DNA from: Scybalomonas sp905214925
GTDB lineage: Bacteria; Bacillota; Clostridia; Lachnospirales; Lachnospiraceae
Assembly: GCA_905214925.1 (NCBI GenBank)
Contig: CAJMOB010000003.1
Coordinates: 62,001-126,000 of the forward strand
DNA: 64,000 nt
Direction of reading: 5' to 3'
Within the stretch, counting starts at the first letter, position 1; each line of letters opens with the position of its first letter. The notes beneath the pieces are model-generated. The model was not told the origin of the DNA. It did no database searches and saw nothing but the letters and a program-made list of their open reading frames with translations. Positions 16,103 through 25,168 of this stretch are shown piece after piece. The position numbers and the translations under genes are program-made.

Positions 16103-17761
16103 CTATTTTTTCAATACAAATGCTTCATATGGTTTCACTTTCTCCCCTATCTTCCATTCTCTTTGTTTATTTCGAATGAAACATCTTGCTTTTTCAAACT
16201 CTTTTGGAAGAATAAATTCCACTTCCTGTTTTGAAAAATTACATACGACTAATAACTTCTCTTCTCCTAACGTTCTTGTGTATACATAAAGTTCTTTTGA
16301 CTCTGGGTATAACAATTCATAAGAACCATATACAATAATCTCTTCTTGCTTTCTTAACTGAATTAACTTTTGATAATATCGGAAAATAGAGTCTTCTCGT
16401 TCCATCTGCTCTTTTGCATTGATTTTCTTATAATTCGGATTCACCATAATCCATGGAGTATTATTTGTAAATCCTGCATTTTTTGAATCATCCCATTGAA
16501 ATGGTGTTCTTGCATTATCACGGCTTTTATAGCAAAGATATTTCATCATCTCCTCATGAGTAAAGATATTTTTTCCAACCAATTCATGATAGGCATTTAC
16601 ACTATCTAAATCTCTGAAATCTTCTATTCTTTTAAAAGGCGCATTTGTCATTCCAATTTCTTGCCCTTGATAAATATAAGGAGTTCCTTGCATCATATGA
16701 AGACAAGTGGCAAGCATTTTAGCAGAATCTTCCCAATATTCTTTATCATTTCCAAAACGTGAAACACTTCTTGGTTGATCATGATTTTCAAAAAATAAAC
16801 TATTCCATGCAATCCCATCTAATCCAATTTCCCAACGGCTCATCACTTCTTTTAAATCTCGAAGATCCATTTTTTTATCTGTCCATTTATTCTCCCCATC
16901 TGCATCAACATCCATGTGCTCAAATTGAAAGACCATATTAAGCTCTGTTCCCTCAGAGTTTGCATACTGTTTTGCCTCATCTAAGGTAACTCCTGAACAC
17001 TCACCAACAGTTAAAGTATTGTAAGAATCCAATACTTCTTTTCTCATCTCCTGTAAAAACTCATGTACTCTTGGCCCATTTGCCGGTGTATTAAAAGAAG
17101 CATAACCGTTAATTCCAGCTTTTCCATCCGGAAAACTTTGTTCTTTCGAAATCAAACTAATAACATCCATTCGAAATCCGTCTACACCTTTATCAAGCCA
17201 CCACTTCATCATTTCATATACTTCTTGTCTTACTTTTTCATTTTCCCAATTAAGATCTGGCTGTTTTTTCGAAAACAAATGAAGAAAATACATATTCGTT
17301 TGTTTATCGTATTCCCATGCAGAACCAGAAAAACAAGAACCCCAATTGTTTGGTTCTTTTCCATCTTTTCCTTCTCTCCAAATATAATAGTCACGATATG
17401 GATTCTCTTTTGACTTTCGACTTTCTATAAACCAAGGATGTTCATCTGAGGTGTGATTGACGACTAAATCCATCACAATTTTAATCCCACGATTATGTGC
17501 TTCCTCTAACATCTTCTCATAATCTTCCATTGTTCCAAAATCTTTCATAATTGCTTGATAATTGCTAATATCATAACCATTATCATCATTTGGAGATTCA
17601 TAAACAGGAGATAGCCAAATAACATCGATTCCAAGTTCTTTTAAATAGTCCAATTTTTCTGTAATTCCATTTAAATCTCCAATTCCATCTCCATTGCTAT
17701 CATAAAAACTTCTAGGATAAATTTGGTATACAACACTTTCTTTCCACCATGCTTTTTTCAT
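16103..17761 (-). CDS. Oligo-1,6-glucosidase/alpha-glucosidase, GH13 subfamily 31
   Basis: The 552-residue enzyme starts MKKAWWKESVVYQIYPRSFY and has all GH13 motifs: DLVVNHTSDEHPWF, GVDGFRMDVIS with nucleophile D199, TVGECSGV with acid E254, and FFENHDQPR. The residue after the nucleophile is valine. In this subfamily that goes with alpha-1,6 preference (isomaltose, panose), whereas threonine or alanine goes with alpha-1,4. It is cytoplasmic, with no signal peptide. A longer frame reaches 17827, but its extra 22 residues lack any family match, so the ATG at 17761 is used although the Shine-Dalgarno is weak. It belongs to the alpha-glucoside locus and lies behind the pgmB hairpin. Confidence 0.93.
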   Translation of the reverse strand: MKKAWWKESVVYQIYPRSFYDSNGDGIGDLNGITEKLDYLKELGIDVIWLSPVYESPNDDNGYDISNYQAIMKDFGTMEDYEKMLEEAHNRGIKIVMDLVVNHTSDEHPWFIESRKSKENPYRDYYIWREGKDGKEPNNWGSCFSGSAWEYDKQTNMYFLHLFSKKQPDLNWENEKVRQEVYEMMKWWLDKGVDGFRMDVISLISKEQSFPDGKAGINGYASFNTPANGPRVHEFLQEMRKEVLDSYNTLTVGECSGVTLDEAKQYANSEGTELNMVFQFEHMDVDADGENKWTDKKMDLRDLKEVMSRWEIGLDGIAWNSLFFENHDQPRSVSRFGNDKEYWEDSAKMLATCLHMMQGTPYIYQGQEIGMTNAPFKRIEDFRDLDSVNAYHELVGKNIFTHEEMMKYLCYKSRDNARTPFQWDDSKNAGFTNNTPWIMVNPNYKKINAKEQMEREDSIFRYYQKLIQLRKQEEIIVYGSYELLYPESKELYVYTRTLGEEKLLVVCNFSKQEVEFILPKEFEKARCFIRNKQREWKIGEKVKPYEAFVLKK

Positions 17762-17827
17762 ATGACAACTCTCACTTTCTATCTTTCTTATAATAATACG
17801 ACGATGAAAAACACGCTTTGCGAACAA

Positions 17828-17872
17828 AGAAAAGGCTGTTGTAAAATCAATTTCTTTTACAACAGCCTTCTT
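17828..17872 (-). terminator. Hairpin after pgmB (shared core)
   Basis: AAGGCTGTTGTAAAA (17832-17846) pairs perfectly with TTTTACAACAGCCTT (17855-17869) around an eight-base loop, followed by TTTTC on the minus strand. It separates the importer-pgmB unit from the GH13 gene. Confidence 0.8.
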
Positions 17873-17906
17873 TCATCTCTGTTTTTATTTCAATATCTGA
17901 CTGATT

Positions 17907-18578
17907 TTACTCCATATCAAATGCAGATTTTATTTTATTAAGAGATAACTCTTTTGTAGGAATGATAAGATCCGCTTCTACCATCTGCTCCGGTGTTCCA
18001 ACTCCAACCGCTTTCATGCCAGCACGATGAATCGCTTCAATCCCAGCTTGTGCATCTTCTATCCCAACACACTCTTCTGGTTTTAAAGAAAACGCCTCCA
18101 TTCCAGCTAAAAAAAGATCTGGGAATGGCTTTGCATTCACTACTTTTTCTGGATCTGCTACATAATCAAAATACTCTGTTAAGCAAAGCTGATTTAAAAT
18201 AAATGGAGCATTTTTACTAACAGATGCCAATGCAATTTTAATTCCATTTTCCTTTAACTCATCTAAGAATTCCTTGATTCCTTCTAACGTATCTTTTGGT
18301 GTTATTTGCTTAATTAATTCTTTGTAATTATCATTCTTTTTTGTTGCTAATGCTTCTTTTTCTTCTTGTGTATAACGCTCACAAGCATTTCCATTTGCGA
18401 GAATTAAATCAAGGCTCTCCATTCTAGATACCCCTTTTAATTTTTCATTATACGCTTCATCAAAATCAATTCCTAATTCATCTGCTAACTCTTTCCATGC
18501 AAGATAATGATATTTTGCTGAATCTGTAATGACTCCATCTAAATCAAAAATAACTGCTTTTAATCTATTTTTCTCCAT
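17907..18578 (-). CDS. pgmB: Beta-phosphoglucomutase
   Basis: This 223-residue HAD hydrolase-fold mutase has the nucleophile and acid aspartates in IFDLDGVITD (D12 and D14). The cap-domain loop is GVSRMESLDLIL, and the motifs LASVSKNAPFIL and GIEDAQAGIEAI follow. It converts beta-glucose 1-phosphate, the product of inverting GH65 phosphorylases, to glucose 6-phosphate in the cytoplasm. The gene overlaps the upstream permease gene by 14 bases, so it is cotranscribed with the importer. Together with the GH65 enzyme this completes a phosphorolytic alpha-glucoside pathway. Confidence 0.95.
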   Translation of the reverse strand: MEKNRLKAVIFDLDGVITDSAKYHYLAWKELADELGIDFDEAYNEKLKGVSRMESLDLILANGNACERYTQEEKEALATKKNDNYKELIKQITPKDTLEGIKEFLDELKENGIKIALASVSKNAPFILNQLCLTEYFDYVADPEKVVNAKPFPDLFLAGMEAFSLKPEECVGIEDAQAGIEAIHRAGMKAVGVGTPEQMVEADLIIPTKELSLNKIKSAFDME

Positions 18579-19395
18579 CCATTCTTACTCCTACTAGAAA
18601 ATATTTATTGAATATTAAGTAAATAATAATAATCGGCAATACAGAAATACAAGCCGCTGCCATTACTTGATGCCACATAGTTCCTGCATTTTGTGATTGA
18701 AAACTTTGAAGCCCTAAAGTCAGTGTATATTTTGACTGTGTTTTAATATAGAGCATCGGTTTTGTAAATTCATTCCAAAATCCCATAAAAACAAAAATCG
18801 CTTGTGTCGCAATCGTTGGTCTTGCAAGAGGCATACAAATACGGAAAAATCGAGAATATCTTCCTAATCCGTCGATACTAGCTGCCTCCTCTACTTCTTT
18901 TGGAAAATTCATAAAAAATTGTCTCATCAAAAAGATATTTCCGATATTGGCGGCTGCTGGAAGAATTAAAGCAGAATAAGTATCAAGAAGTCCGAGCCTT
19001 TGTAAAATTAAATAGTTCGGAATTAATAATACTTGTGCTGGTACCATCATAAGTGCTAATAACAAATGATAAATTTTATCTCTTCCAGGAAATGATAATC
19101 TTGATAAAGAATAACCAGCCATTGTATTTACAAATACATTTACGATCGTTCCAATGGTAGCAATAATAAAAGAATTTAAAAACCATTTTGGAAATAAGGA
19201 AGAACGTCCCATAATATATTTATAATTATCAAGAGACATATTATCAGAAATTAACGATAAATTTCCTCCAACAATTTCTTTTAATGGCTTAAAGGAAGCA
19301 GAAACCATCCATAAAAATGGATAAACCGTTGCAACTGCTGCTAAAATTAATATAAGATATAAGAAAACTCTTCCCACTGATATTTTTTTCTTCAT
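18565..19395 (-). CDS. ABC sugar permease, MalG type
   Basis: The 276-residue protein has six membrane segments and the EAA loop EEAASIDGLGRYSRFFRICM, which docks the ATPase. It starts MKKKISVGRVFLYLILILAA and ends FLVGVRMDGEK, as usual for the second permease of carbohydrate uptake CUT1 systems. It is 15 bases downstream of the first permease and overlaps pgmB. No ATPase gene is present in the locus, so a shared MsmX/MalK-type ATPase encoded elsewhere is expected. Confidence 0.95.
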   Translation of the reverse strand: MKKKISVGRVFLYLILILAAVATVYPFLWMVSASFKPLKEIVGGNLSLISDNMSLDNYKYIMGRSSLFPKWFLNSFIIATIGTIVNVFVNTMAGYSLSRLSFPGRDKIYHLLLALMMVPAQVLLIPNYLILQRLGLLDTYSALILPAAANIGNIFLMRQFFMNFPKEVEEAASIDGLGRYSRFFRICMPLARPTIATQAIFVFMGFWNEFTKPMLYIKTQSKYTLTLGLQSFQSQNAGTMWHQVMAAACISVLPIIIIYLIFNKYFLVGVRMDGEK

Positions 19396-19410
19396 GTTTG
19401 TTTCGCCTCC

Positions 19411-20346
19411 TTAATAAACTCGTTCTTCTCCATTTAGTTTTTCTGCAATTCTTGAAATTATCATAATAATAACTGCAAGAATTAAAGCAAGCGTTGCCGC
19501 ATATCCCATTGCATTTTGTGTACCAAATGCATATCGATAAACCATTAAAGAAACGGTAAGCGTTGAGTTTTCTGGACCACCAGATCCGTTAGAGAAAATA
19601 TAAGCTTGATCAAACATCTGCAAGGTACCAATAATTCCTGTTAAAAGAACATAAGTAGTAAGCGGTTTTAAATATGGAATTGTAATATACCAAAATGTCT
19701 TTAATGGACCTGCACCATCAATATCCGCTGCTTCGTACATAGAAGCTGGTAAATCTTGAAGACTTGCTAAATACATTGTCGTATACATAGGAATTGTTGA
19801 CCAGATATTCATTACCATAATTACTTTTAAAGCAAATTGTGGCTCTTGTAAAAAGTTAATTCCTTGATCAATTAAATTCAACTTTAATAACATTCCATTA
19901 ATCGGTCCCGTTACACTAAACATAAACATAAAGATCATAGTCAATGCAGAACTTGATGTTAATGTTGGTAAAAAATATACCGTTCGGAAGAAATATTTTC
20001 CTTTAATTTTACTATTTAAAACAGCGGAAATAATTAAAGCTAATGCTGTCTGAATTGGTACAACAATCACGGAAAACATCAAAGTATTTTTTAATCCAAT
20101 TCTAGCAATATCATCTTGGAACACACGAGCATAATTTTTCAACCCAACAAACTCATATGTTCTTGTAAATAAATTAACTTTATGAAAAGAAAGATAAATA
20201 ACAAATAAAACAGAAATTCCAATAAAAATGGATAAGACGACAATCGCTGGAGTCAAAAATAAATATCCTTGACGATGCTCTTGTTTTTCATATAACGAAT
20301 ACTTTTTTTTAGATGATTTTACTCTTTCCACACTTCTCATCTCCAT
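19411..20346 (-). CDS. ABC sugar permease, MalF type
   Basis: The 311-residue protein has six membrane segments and the EAA motif YEAADIDGAGPLKTFWYITI. The ATG at 20346 has no Shine-Dalgarno and lies just past the hairpin at 20351-20399. A GTG at 20331 is preceded by GGAG at nine bases and may be the true start. It pairs with the MalG-type protein and takes its substrate from the lipoprotein encoded upstream. The hairpin between receptor and permease genes would favour higher receptor expression, as in other CUT1 operons. Confidence 0.93.
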   Translation of the reverse strand: MEMRSVERVKSSKKKYSLYEKQEHRQGYLFLTPAIVVLSIFIGISVLFVIYLSFHKVNLFTRTYEFVGLKNYARVFQDDIARIGLKNTLMFSVIVVPIQTALALIISAVLNSKIKGKYFFRTVYFLPTLTSSSALTMIFMFMFSVTGPINGMLLKLNLIDQGINFLQEPQFALKVIMVMNIWSTIPMYTTMYLASLQDLPASMYEAADIDGAGPLKTFWYITIPYLKPLTTYVLLTGIIGTLQMFDQAYIFSNGSGGPENSTLTVSLMVYRYAFGTQNAMGYAATLALILAVIIMIISRIAEKLNGEERVY

Positions 20347-20350
20347 TCTG

Positions 20351-20399
20351 AAAAAGGCTGTTGTAAAATTACAACATACGAATTCTTACAACAGCCTTC
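20351..20399 (-). terminator. Hairpin between receptor and permease genes (shared core)
   Basis: AAGGCTGTTGTAA (20354-20366) pairs with TTACAACAGCCTT (20386-20398), and TTTTT follows on the minus strand. Because the permease genes follow in the same direction, partial termination or 3'-end protection of the receptor mRNA is likely. Confidence 0.75.
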
Positions 20400-20412
20400 T
20401 ATTTTCCTTTAT

Positions 20413-21714
20413 TTATTGTGCATTTTCAATCTGACTATTTGCTTGTTCATCCACTTTTTCCATTGCTTTTTTGGCTGTTTCTTCTCCCTTAAATGCAGCT
20501 GGGACGAAGTTTTGATAAGTACTGTTAATAATGTCAATATTATTACCTTTTTGCCAAGGTAATGCAATCTTAATCATATCAGAATGCACTTTCCAAACTG
20601 GATCACTTTCCACATCCATAGCTTCTGTTACATCCATTCTAGATGGTAAGCAACCAGCACCTTCTGCCCAGATTTTCATTCCTTCTGTACCTGTTGCATA
20701 ACGAATCCATTCTTTTGCAAGTTCTTTTTCTTTTGAGACAGCTGAAACACCCCAACCAACTGTAAAGGACATAGAATACTGTGTTCCTTTATATGTTGGC
20801 ATTTCTTTTACACCAAAATTAATATCACTATAATCTTTTTTCAATGTTCCATATACCCAGTTACCTTCTTCCATAATGGCTGCTTTTCCGACACCAAAAG
20901 CTTCACCATTCCAACCAAGTCCTAAATCTTGTGGTGTTTTCCATGCACCAGATGTTACAAGATCTACCATGAATTCAAGATTTTCTACGACTTTATCATT
21001 GCTTAACTGTGCCTTTCCATTTTCATCGATAATACTTTCACCAGATGCTTCTAAAATATAAACATTTCTTGAAAGATCTTGGTTATAGGTCATCGCTGCA
21101 ACTTGACCTTTTCCGTATTTATCATCTAATTTCTTTTGTAAATCCACAAGGAAGTCTTTATATTCTTCTAAAGAACTTGGAATGTCCTCTGGCTTTACAC
21201 CAACAGAATCTAATAAATCAATATTATAATAAGTTGCTAGTGTAGATACATCTTTTGGAATACAATAAAGTGTTCCATCTTCTGCTGTAAAAGCAGATAA
21301 AAGATTTTCATAAAAACTATCCGCATTCATTTCTTGTGGATCTAATGGTTCCATCACACCTAAGTCACTATAAAATGGGAACATACTTCCATCAATATAG
21401 AAGGCATCAGGAGCAGTTCCTGCAATGAAATCTGCTTGGATTTGTGTATTATAATCGGTATATACTTTTAAATCCACTTTTGCCCCTGTTTGTTGTTCAA
21501 AATTATCAACCATTTTATCAAGTGCTGCAGATTCTTGATCGTTTCCTCCCCATACACCAAGGGATAATGTTTTTCCTTCATAACTAGCCGTTCCACCTGT
21601 GCTTCCTTCAGAACCATTATCGCTACTTCCTCCTGAATTTCCGCATGCAACCAAAGATAATGTCATAATCGTTGCCATAGCAAGTGCAAATGCTTTTTTC
21701 ATTGTTTTTCTCAT
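20413..21714 (-). CDS. ABC alpha-glucoside-binding lipoprotein
   Basis: This 433-residue CUT1 solute-binding protein starts with a signal peptide and lipobox (MTLSLVACGN). A Ser/Gly-rich linker follows, then the binding fold: TLSLGVWGGNDQESAALDKM, TAPDAFYIDGSMFPFYSDLG and GWGVSAVSKEKELAKEWI. It captures an alpha-gluco-oligosaccharide outside the membrane for the two permeases encoded downstream. Substrate is inferred from the GH65, pgmB and GH13_31 partners. AGGAGG-like GGAGGAAAAGTT precedes the ATG. A TTGACA promoter with an operator in its spacer lies upstream. Confidence 0.95.
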   Translation of the reverse strand: MRKTMKKAFALAMATIMTLSLVACGNSGGSSDNGSEGSTGGTASYEGKTLSLGVWGGNDQESAALDKMVDNFEQQTGAKVDLKVYTDYNTQIQADFIAGTAPDAFYIDGSMFPFYSDLGVMEPLDPQEMNADSFYENLLSAFTAEDGTLYCIPKDVSTLATYYNIDLLDSVGVKPEDIPSSLEEYKDFLVDLQKKLDDKYGKGQVAAMTYNQDLSRNVYILEASGESIIDENGKAQLSNDKVVENLEFMVDLVTSGAWKTPQDLGLGWNGEAFGVGKAAIMEEGNWVYGTLKKDYSDINFGVKEMPTYKGTQYSMSFTVGWGVSAVSKEKELAKEWIRYATGTEGMKIWAEGAGCLPSRMDVTEAMDVESDPVWKVHSDMIKIALPWQKGNNIDIINSTYQNFVPAAFKGEETAKKAMEKVDEQANSQIENAQ

Positions 21715-21772
21715 AACTTTTCCTCCTTCTTGATCTTCTACTATAATTTTTAGCTTTTAAAATTATTAGTTT

Positions 21773-21786
21773 CGAAAACGTTTTGG
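21773..21786. promoter_or_regulatory. LacI-type operator 1 (downstream of the importer promoter)
   Basis: CGAAAACGTTTTGG is centred 30 bp, three helical turns, from operator 2. It lies between the -10 and the receptor start codon, so bound repressor would block elongation or initiation. Confidence 0.75.
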
Positions 21787-21794
21787 ATATACAT

Positions 21795-21823
21795 AATGTA
21801 TACTAAAACGTTTCCGATGTCAA
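21795..21823 (-). promoter_or_regulatory. Promoter of the alpha-glucoside importer operon with operator 2 in the spacer
   Basis: TTGACA (21818-21823) and TACATT (21795-21800) are 17 bases apart. The operator CTAAAACGTTTCCG (21803-21816) fills the spacer, a textbook repression geometry. Confidence 0.75.
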
Positions 21824-21839
21824 TATTCCTCGCTATTCT

Positions 21840-24197
21840 TTACACAATTTCAGCATATTTTACATTTATTTCATCTTTAATTTGGTACTTTTCACCATAA
21901 ACTTCCACTTCCACAATTTCAGTGCCTGTTTCATTTATAATAGTAAGATTTTCTTTATCCGCTACAATATGAAGTCTCTGTCCATGCCAGAAAATAGCAA
22001 AATCTACTTTCTCCCATGTATCTGGAAGTGCAGGGCATACTCGCAATTTTCCATGAAGCATACGAACGCCTCCAAATCCATAGACAACAGATTGCCAAAT
22101 TCCTGCAATAGATGCTGCATGAATTCCGTGATCAGAGGATTTCATATTTTCTCCCATATCAATACGAATCGCTCTTTCAAACAGGTTATATGCTAACTCT
22201 TTATCCTTCATATCACTTGCTAAAATAACATGAGTGGATAAAGATAAAGAAGAATCATGCAATGTCTTTGGTTCATAATAGTTCCAGTTTGCTTTCTTCA
22301 CATCAAGTGAAAATAAATCTTCCATCAACAAGAATAAAATCATAATATCCGCCTGTTTTGACACTTGCATACGATTTACTTGTTCTAAGTTATAATCTTT
22401 AAATAAACTTCCAACCTCTTCACATTCTTTATATTTTGTTAAATCAATCGTTGGATATGTTAAATAGTCTGCATCTTGTGCTACAATTAGATCTTCTTCT
22501 CTTGGCTGTGGAAGATAGATAAGAGGTCTTCTTTCTTGCCAAATAGCATAAGCTTTTTCTAATCCCATCTTTTCATCCAACTCTTTGAATTTCTTTTGTT
22601 TTTTCTCTTTTAATTCTTCATAATATTGGATTGCAATTCCAAGATTCCAATGAGCCATATAGTTTGTAAAGGCATTGTCATTGGCATGTTCTTTATATTC
22701 ATCTGGCCCAACAACATCGTTAATATGATATAAATTATCTTCTTCGCTCCATTCAAGACGAGAAGCCCAGAATTTCGCTGTATCCATTAATAATTCATAT
22801 CCATAACGATCCATAAAGTCTTGATCATTTGTCACCATATAATATTGCCAAACTCCATACGCCACATCAGCGGTAATATGTTGTTCAATAAATCCAGACC
22901 AAATTTTTGTTGGAAGACCTGTAACAATATCGGCTGCTCCCCAAACTGGCGTTACTTCTCCGTCATCAAGCCATGCGGATTCCCATGGAAATTGTGCTCC
23001 ATCATACTGATTATCTCTTGCCTTTTTATGTGCTCCTGGTAAAGATAAATATCGATATTCCTCTAAGGAACGAGCCACTTTTGGATCTGTAAAGGTAAAA
23101 AATGGTAGAGCAAAAATATCAGTATCCCAGAATGTATGTCCTTTATATCCTTCTCCACTCAGCCCTTTTGCCCCAATATTCATACGATTATCATGGGCTG
23201 GTGTCATCGCATACAAGTGGTACTGCGCAAAGCGAATTGCCAATTGATCCATTGGATTAGATGATTCAATTACAATTGGCATGCGTCCCCATACACGTTC
23301 TTCCCAAGCATCAGCACTTTCTTTTGCTAGTAAATCATATCCTTTTTCTTCACTTTTCTTCAATGCTTCTAAAGAAATTTCTTGTAATTCTTTCAAACTA
23401 CATCCTTCATACTCTTTATCTCTTGATGTGAATACATTGCTAATTTTTTCAATACAAAGCTTTTGACCTTTTTTTACTTCTCCTGTGTATTCACAAAAGA
23501 TTTTACGGCGATCCATCACAATATGATGTTTCATTTTAATCTTTTCGTTATCCAAATAAAAATTTGGAACGGTTGTAGCTACAAAATCGATCTTTGTTTC
23601 TGTCGTTGTTTGGCAAGACTGCATATAAGTATTATCATAAAAACGTTTATCTCCCTCTGAAAAATGTTGAGAGCCACTATTTGTAACACTTCCATCAATT
23701 CCTGTTACAATTTTTAATGATAACGACTGATTCATTGGAATAATTGTAACTTTCTGTGCAATCGTATGTAATTCCTTCATAGAGATCACTCTTTGGAATT
23801 GAAACTGTATTTCGTCTCCAATTGGAGATATCCATCGAACAGTTCTTGTAAGTTCTCCTGTTCTTAAATTTAATTGGCGGTAATATTCTTTTATTTCTCC
23901 TCGATCTAAACTAAAGATCTGTCCATTGAGTTCAAAATCAAAAGCAATTACATCCGCTGCATTTGGAAGTTCTGTCACTTCGTTTTCATCAAATTTATTA
24001 AAAGTTCCAGAGACAAATAAATCCCTTTTTTCCCCTAAGTATCGTTCTTCAGTGGCACTTCTCATTCCCATATAGCCATTACCAAGACACATTACTGCTT
24101 CACATTTTCCTAAATAACGACTATCAAATTCCTTTTCTCCTAAAATCCAATCATTTGCTTTTGAATAATCCATATTCGTATTCACATTTTTTCTCAT
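21840..24197 (-). CDS. GH65 disaccharide phosphorylase (kojibiose/nigerose type)
   Basis: The 785-residue protein has the GH65 layout: N-terminal beta-sandwich, then an alpha/alpha barrel with THTFWDTDIF-like GHTFWDTDIF and the general acid in VVGPDEYKEH (E500). A C-terminal jelly roll follows. The acceptor-site region reads DGEVTPVWGAADIVTGLPTK and lacks the EWEIT-type motif of maltose and trehalose phosphorylases, so kojibiose or nigerose is more likely. The enzyme splits an alpha-glucoside with phosphate into beta-glucose 1-phosphate and glucose. pgmB lies in the same locus. An operator of the local LacI type lies about 65 bases upstream of the start. Confidence 0.88.
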   Translation of the reverse strand: MRKNVNTNMDYSKANDWILGEKEFDSRYLGKCEAVMCLGNGYMGMRSATEERYLGEKRDLFVSGTFNKFDENEVTELPNAADVIAFDFELNGQIFSLDRGEIKEYYRQLNLRTGELTRTVRWISPIGDEIQFQFQRVISMKELHTIAQKVTIIPMNQSLSLKIVTGIDGSVTNSGSQHFSEGDKRFYDNTYMQSCQTTTETKIDFVATTVPNFYLDNEKIKMKHHIVMDRRKIFCEYTGEVKKGQKLCIEKISNVFTSRDKEYEGCSLKELQEISLEALKKSEEKGYDLLAKESADAWEERVWGRMPIVIESSNPMDQLAIRFAQYHLYAMTPAHDNRMNIGAKGLSGEGYKGHTFWDTDIFALPFFTFTDPKVARSLEEYRYLSLPGAHKKARDNQYDGAQFPWESAWLDDGEVTPVWGAADIVTGLPTKIWSGFIEQHITADVAYGVWQYYMVTNDQDFMDRYGYELLMDTAKFWASRLEWSEEDNLYHINDVVGPDEYKEHANDNAFTNYMAHWNLGIAIQYYEELKEKKQKKFKELDEKMGLEKAYAIWQERRPLIYLPQPREEDLIVAQDADYLTYPTIDLTKYKECEEVGSLFKDYNLEQVNRMQVSKQADIMILFLLMEDLFSLDVKKANWNYYEPKTLHDSSLSLSTHVILASDMKDKELAYNLFERAIRIDMGENMKSSDHGIHAASIAGIWQSVVYGFGGVRMLHGKLRVCPALPDTWEKVDFAIFWHGQRLHIVADKENLTIINETGTEIVEVEVYGEKYQIKDEINVKYAEIV

Positions 24198-24261
24198 ATC
24201 TTCTCTCCTTAATTACTATACTTTGTATCATTTTTATCCCTTCGGATTGAAAAACATATTT

Positions 24262-24276
24262 CCGAAAACGTTTTAG
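24262..24276. promoter_or_regulatory. LacI-type operator 3, before the GH65 gene
   Basis: CCGAAAACGTTTTAG matches the other operators of this locus around the AAAACGTTTT centre. Confidence 0.7.
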
Positions 24277-24284
24277 TTTAAGGT

Positions 24285-24329
24285 AAAAATTTTTATCATT
24301 GTCTTTTTTACAAAATTCAATGATAAAAA
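24285..24329 (-). terminator. Terminator of the RDD gene pair
   Basis: TTTTTATCATTG (24290-24301) pairs with CAATGATAAAAA (24318-24329). The second arm overlaps the last codons of the gene at 24317, and T residues follow on the minus strand. Confidence 0.65.
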
Positions 24330-24607
24330 TAATAATTTGATGCCAATGCCATTGCTATAAATCCACAAAAATCAATCCCTATCACTAAAAGAATATCTAA
24401 TTGAAATCCAAAAAAGAAAAGCAAACTGATTCCTAACATCATAGGAATATATAATCGTATACTCTTTGTAAAATCATTTGTATTACGATATCGTCTTGCA
24501 CATAAGATTCCTATTAGACAAATCATTCCAATACCAAGCAATAAAAGAAAGGGATTTGTTGTGACTAAAATTGAATTTTCATTTAACTTGACCTGTTCTT
24601 CCAACAA
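24317..24607 (-). CDS. Unknown 96-residue membrane protein
   Basis: This small protein has three hydrophobic segments: residues about 19-37, 50-68 and 70-90. The start appears to be TTG at 24607, nine bases after GGAGG, which overlaps the end of the RDD gene. I do not recognise a family. It is cotranscribed with the RDD protein and lies under an operator of the alpha-glucoside LacI regulator, so a role linked to sugar availability or membrane adaptation is possible but untested. Confidence 0.6.
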   Translation of the reverse strand: MLEEQVKLNENSILVTTNPFLLLLGIGMICLIGILCARRYRNTNDFTKSIRLYIPMMLGISLLFFFGFQLDILLVIGIDFCGFIAMALASNYYFYH

Positions 24608-24610
24608 AAC

Positions 24611-25033
24611 TCATCCCTCCTTTTCCTCAACTTGCCACTGGTATACAATTTTTGTATTAGCAATGAGATCGTGAATGGCTCTTTTATCTTTTCGAAGTAA
24701 TATCATAAAAACGCTAATTAAGCAAAGACACCAACCAACATAAGGAATTAAATATAATGATTTGGATAATTCTCTCAACCCTAGATATAGAATACTAGGT
24801 TTTTGATGATCCATATCAACAATTTTTAACTTTCCAAAATATTTCCCAACGGTCATACCCCAATATTCATTGAGTAATGTTCCATACACCGCAAACAGTA
24901 ATTGAAAAAATAAATCCGCTTGTCTTGTTGATACTTGAAACACTCCCATCATAATAAATTGAATTGGTATCATAATAATGATAAAATCGACAACTCCGCA
25001 TAATAATCTGAGTATTCCTCCAGAAAATTTCAT
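24611..25033 (-). CDS. RDD-family membrane protein
   Basis: The 140-residue protein starts with FSGGILRLLCGVVDFIIIMI, where the R and D of the RDD domain are visible. A central helix follows, then the conserved NEYWGMTVGKYFGKLKIVD block and a C-terminal RAIHDLIANTKIV. RDD proteins are polytopic and mostly of unknown function, some being linked to osmotic or ion stress. AAAGGGG precedes the ATG. The LacI-type operator at 25049-25062 sits directly upstream, so this gene pair seems to be part of the alpha-glucoside regulon. Confidence 0.85.
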   Translation of the reverse strand: MKFSGGILRLLCGVVDFIIIMIPIQFIMMGVFQVSTRQADLFFQLLFAVYGTLLNEYWGMTVGKYFGKLKIVDMDHQKPSILYLGLRELSKSLYLIPYVGWCLCLISVFMILLRKDKRAIHDLIANTKIVYQWQVEEKEG

Positions 25034-25048
25034 ATAATCGCCCCTTTA

Positions 25049-25062
25049 CCAAAACGTTTTTG
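25049..25062. promoter_or_regulatory. LacI-type operator 4, before the RDD gene pair
   Basis: CCAAAACGTTTTTG lies 16 bases upstream of the RDD start codon and nearly touches its ribosome binding site. Confidence 0.7.
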
Positions 25063-25102
25063 TTGTTCATATTATACAAAACAACATTTTATTTGTAAAT
25101 AC

Positions 25103-25145
25103 AAAAAAAGTACCAAAACTTTACTAAAAATTTTGGTACTTTTTC
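25103..25145 (-). terminator. Terminator of the alpha-glucoside LacI gene
   Basis: AAAAAGTACCAAAA pairs with TTTTGGTACTTTTT around a loop of about ten bases. The A/T runs suit both strands, but only the minus-strand gene ends here. Confidence 0.85.
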
Positions 25146-25168
25146 CATACACACACGAGTCTATTCCT

